DNA of 6,482 bases from an uncultured Selenomonadaceae bacterium (GTDB lineage Bacteria; Bacillota; Negativicutes; Selenomonadales; Selenomonadaceae): contig CAJOFG010000062.1 in NCBI GenBank assembly GCA_905233965.1, positions 5,659-12,140 on the forward strand. The letters run 5' to 3'. The position numbers and the translations under genes are program-made. Under the pieces are notes generated by a model. The model worked only from the letters and a program-made list of their open reading frames with translations. It ran no database searches and had not been told where the DNA came from. Below are positions 5,535 to 6,482 of the stretch, in pieces (positions within the stretch are counted from its first letter, which is position 1; each line of letters begins with the position of its first letter).

Positions 5535-6002
5535 TCAAGCTTTCAGTTTAATTTTTTCGATAACGTTCGTCGTGGAACGACCGGCAACCAAATTTATAAA
5601 TTCGACGCGCCCGCCGTAACTTTGAACGATTTTTGATTCCGGCAAAGTTTCCAAAGTATAATCGCCGCCTTTAACGTAAACGTCCGGCTTGATTTCCGAA
5701 ATTAAATTTTCGGCAGTCCGCTCGCCGAAAAAAACGACGTGATCCACCGCTTTTAAACCCAGCAAAACTTCGGCGCGATCTTCTTCGGAATTTATCGGGC
5801 GATTCTCACCTTTCAGCCGGCGAACCGATTCATCGGTGTTCAGCCCGACGATTAAAATGTCGCCGAATTTTTTTGCCGCCGTCAAATAGCGAACGTGTCC
5901 CGCGTGCAAAATGTCAAAGCAACCGTTCGTAAAGACGATTTTTTTATTTTCCCGCCGAAATTTTTCACAAGTCCCGGCGATTGAATTTCTTTCAATCAAC
6001 AT
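5535..6002 (-). CDS. rfaE2: D-glycero-beta-D-manno-heptose 1-phosphate adenylyltransferase (RfaE domain II)
   Basis: This cytoplasmic enzyme joins heptose 1-phosphate and ATP to give ADP-D-glycero-beta-D-manno-heptose and pyrophosphate, a late step in making the LPS heptose donor. The 155-residue protein is a stand-alone nucleotidyltransferase. Visible motifs are FTNGCFDILHAGHVRYL at 24-40 with the HxGH nucleotide-binding signature (HAGH, 33-36), NSEEDRAEVL at 71-80, KGGDY at 111-115 and GRSTTNVIEKI at 141-151. In E. coli this domain is the C-terminal half of bifunctional HldE. Here it is a separate gene, as in organisms with HldA/HldC. CGGAGA at 6010-6015, eight bases from ATG, supports the start. 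It begins 20 bp after the kinase stop and ends 5 bp before the heptosyltransferase start. Confidence 0.94.
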   Translation of the reverse strand: MLIERNSIAGTCEKFRRENKKIVFTNGCFDILHAGHVRYLTAAKKFGDILIVGLNTDESVRRLKGENRPINSEEDRAEVLLGLKAVDHVVFFGERTAENLISEIKPDVYVKGGDYTLETLPESKIVQSYGGRVEFINLVAGRSTTNVIEKIKLKA

Positions 6003-6022
6003 TTTTTTATCTCCGAAAAAAA

Positions 6023-6482
6023 TTATTTCGCACGTCCCAAAACAGTTTCAAGTTCGATAATATTCACCGTACTTGTTCCGAATTTCCGAACGGCAATTCC
6101 CGATGCGTAATTCGCAACACGGGCGGCAACCGGCGGAGTCGCTCCGGAAACAAGCGCGAGGATAAACGCCGCAACGCAGGTGTCGCCGGCTCCGGACACG
6201 TCGAAAACTTCGCTCTTGTTGCTCACCGGAATGTGATGAACCGCACCGCCGCGCTCAAACAAACTCATTCCCAATTCGCCGCGAGTGATTAAAACTCCGT
6301 TGGCGTTCAACTTGTTCAAAAGTTGCGAACCGGCATCGATTAACGAAGTCATATCCGGCAGAGGGTGACCGACGAAAGTCGCAAGCTCCGAATCATTTTG
6401 CTTGACGTAACCTATCCCGTTGAAATCTCCAATCCGGTAACGCGAATCGACAATGCCGGGAAGTTTATTTTTGTTCGCGTAA
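6023..6482 (-). CDS. rfaE1: D-glycero-beta-D-manno-heptose-7-phosphate kinase (RfaE domain I), N-terminal part beyond window
   Basis: This is a PfkB/ribokinase-family kinase that phosphorylates D-glycero-D-manno-heptose 7-phosphate at O-1 with ATP. The frame stays open to the right edge, so the ATG at 6350-6352 is an internal methionine and not the start. The visible 152 residues are about the C-terminal half of a family usually near 320 residues. Upstream of that methionine the frame reads GIVDSRYRIGDFNGIGYVKQ and then NDSEL, characteristic of RfaE kinase domains. The PfkB signature DVSGAGDTCVAAF follows, with the catalytic Asp of GAGD encoded at 6182-6184. The protein ends in GRAK with a TAA stop at 6023-6025. 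No adenylyltransferase domain is attached; that activity is the next gene, 20 bp downstream. Together they replace a fused HldE. Confidence 0.93.
   Translation of the reverse strand, partial: YANKNKLPGIVDSRYRIGDFNGIGYVKQNDSELATFVGHPLPDMTSLIDAGSQLLNKLNANGVLITRGELGMSLFERGGAVHHIPVSNKSEVFDVSGAGDTCVAAFILALVSGATPPVAARVANYASGIAVRKFGTSTVNIIELETVLGRAK

Noticed and set aside
6023..6352. Short complete gene of 109 residues starting at the ATG at 6350-6352
   Set aside because: The frame continues open to the right edge and encodes recognisable RfaE kinase sequence upstream of that methionine, so the gene is cut by the window edge.

Overview
The window comes from a diderm (Gram-negative-type) bacterium. 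It carries genes for ADP-heptose synthesis and a heptosyltransferase (LPS inner core), a TolC-family outer-membrane channel and a periplasmic adaptor. Codons are A/T-rich with many AAA/TTT runs, Shine-Dalgarno sites are strong and purine-rich (AGGAGGT, AGGGGTG, GGGGTGA), and genes are tightly packed. An LPS-bearing member of the Firmicutes (Negativicutes-like) would fit this mix, but that placement is a low-confidence inference; nothing here names a species.

Left part (1-473, minus strand): the N-terminal 158 codons of a MacB/LolD-type ABC ATPase, running off the left edge. A 91-bp intergenic region (474-564) follows. It holds two back-to-back promoter-like sequences, both with extended -10 elements, and a perfect 12-bp palindrome at the predicted rightward start site.

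Middle-left part (565-4064, plus strand): a probable four-gene operon. It contains tatA (twin-arginine translocase pore subunit with a long charged tail), a TolC-family outer-membrane factor whose start lies 101 bp inside tatA, a MacA-like adaptor with a serine-tract insertion, and an unrecognised 225-residue protein that looks internally duplicated. With the divergent ATPase, and probably a permease beyond the left edge, the TolC and MacA homologues would form a MacAB-TolC-like tripartite export system.

Right part (4061-6482, minus strand): a co-directional operon read from the right edge. In order it holds rfaE1 (heptose-7-phosphate kinase, truncated by the edge), rfaE2 (heptose-1-phosphate adenylyltransferase), a WaaC-like GT9 heptosyltransferase and a small YkvA/DUF1232 membrane protein. 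The first two make nucleotide-activated heptose and the third probably transfers it to lipid A-Kdo. The plus and minus operons converge and share the four bases TTAA as overlapping stop codons. The only terminator candidates lie inside the opposing genes.

No RNA gene, CRISPR array, insertion sequence or gene-free stretch over 300 bases was seen. The genes are mostly ordinary envelope functions. The less ordinary points are the tatA/tolC overprint, the shared divergent promoter region with its palindrome, the duplicated unknown protein and the TTAA convergence.
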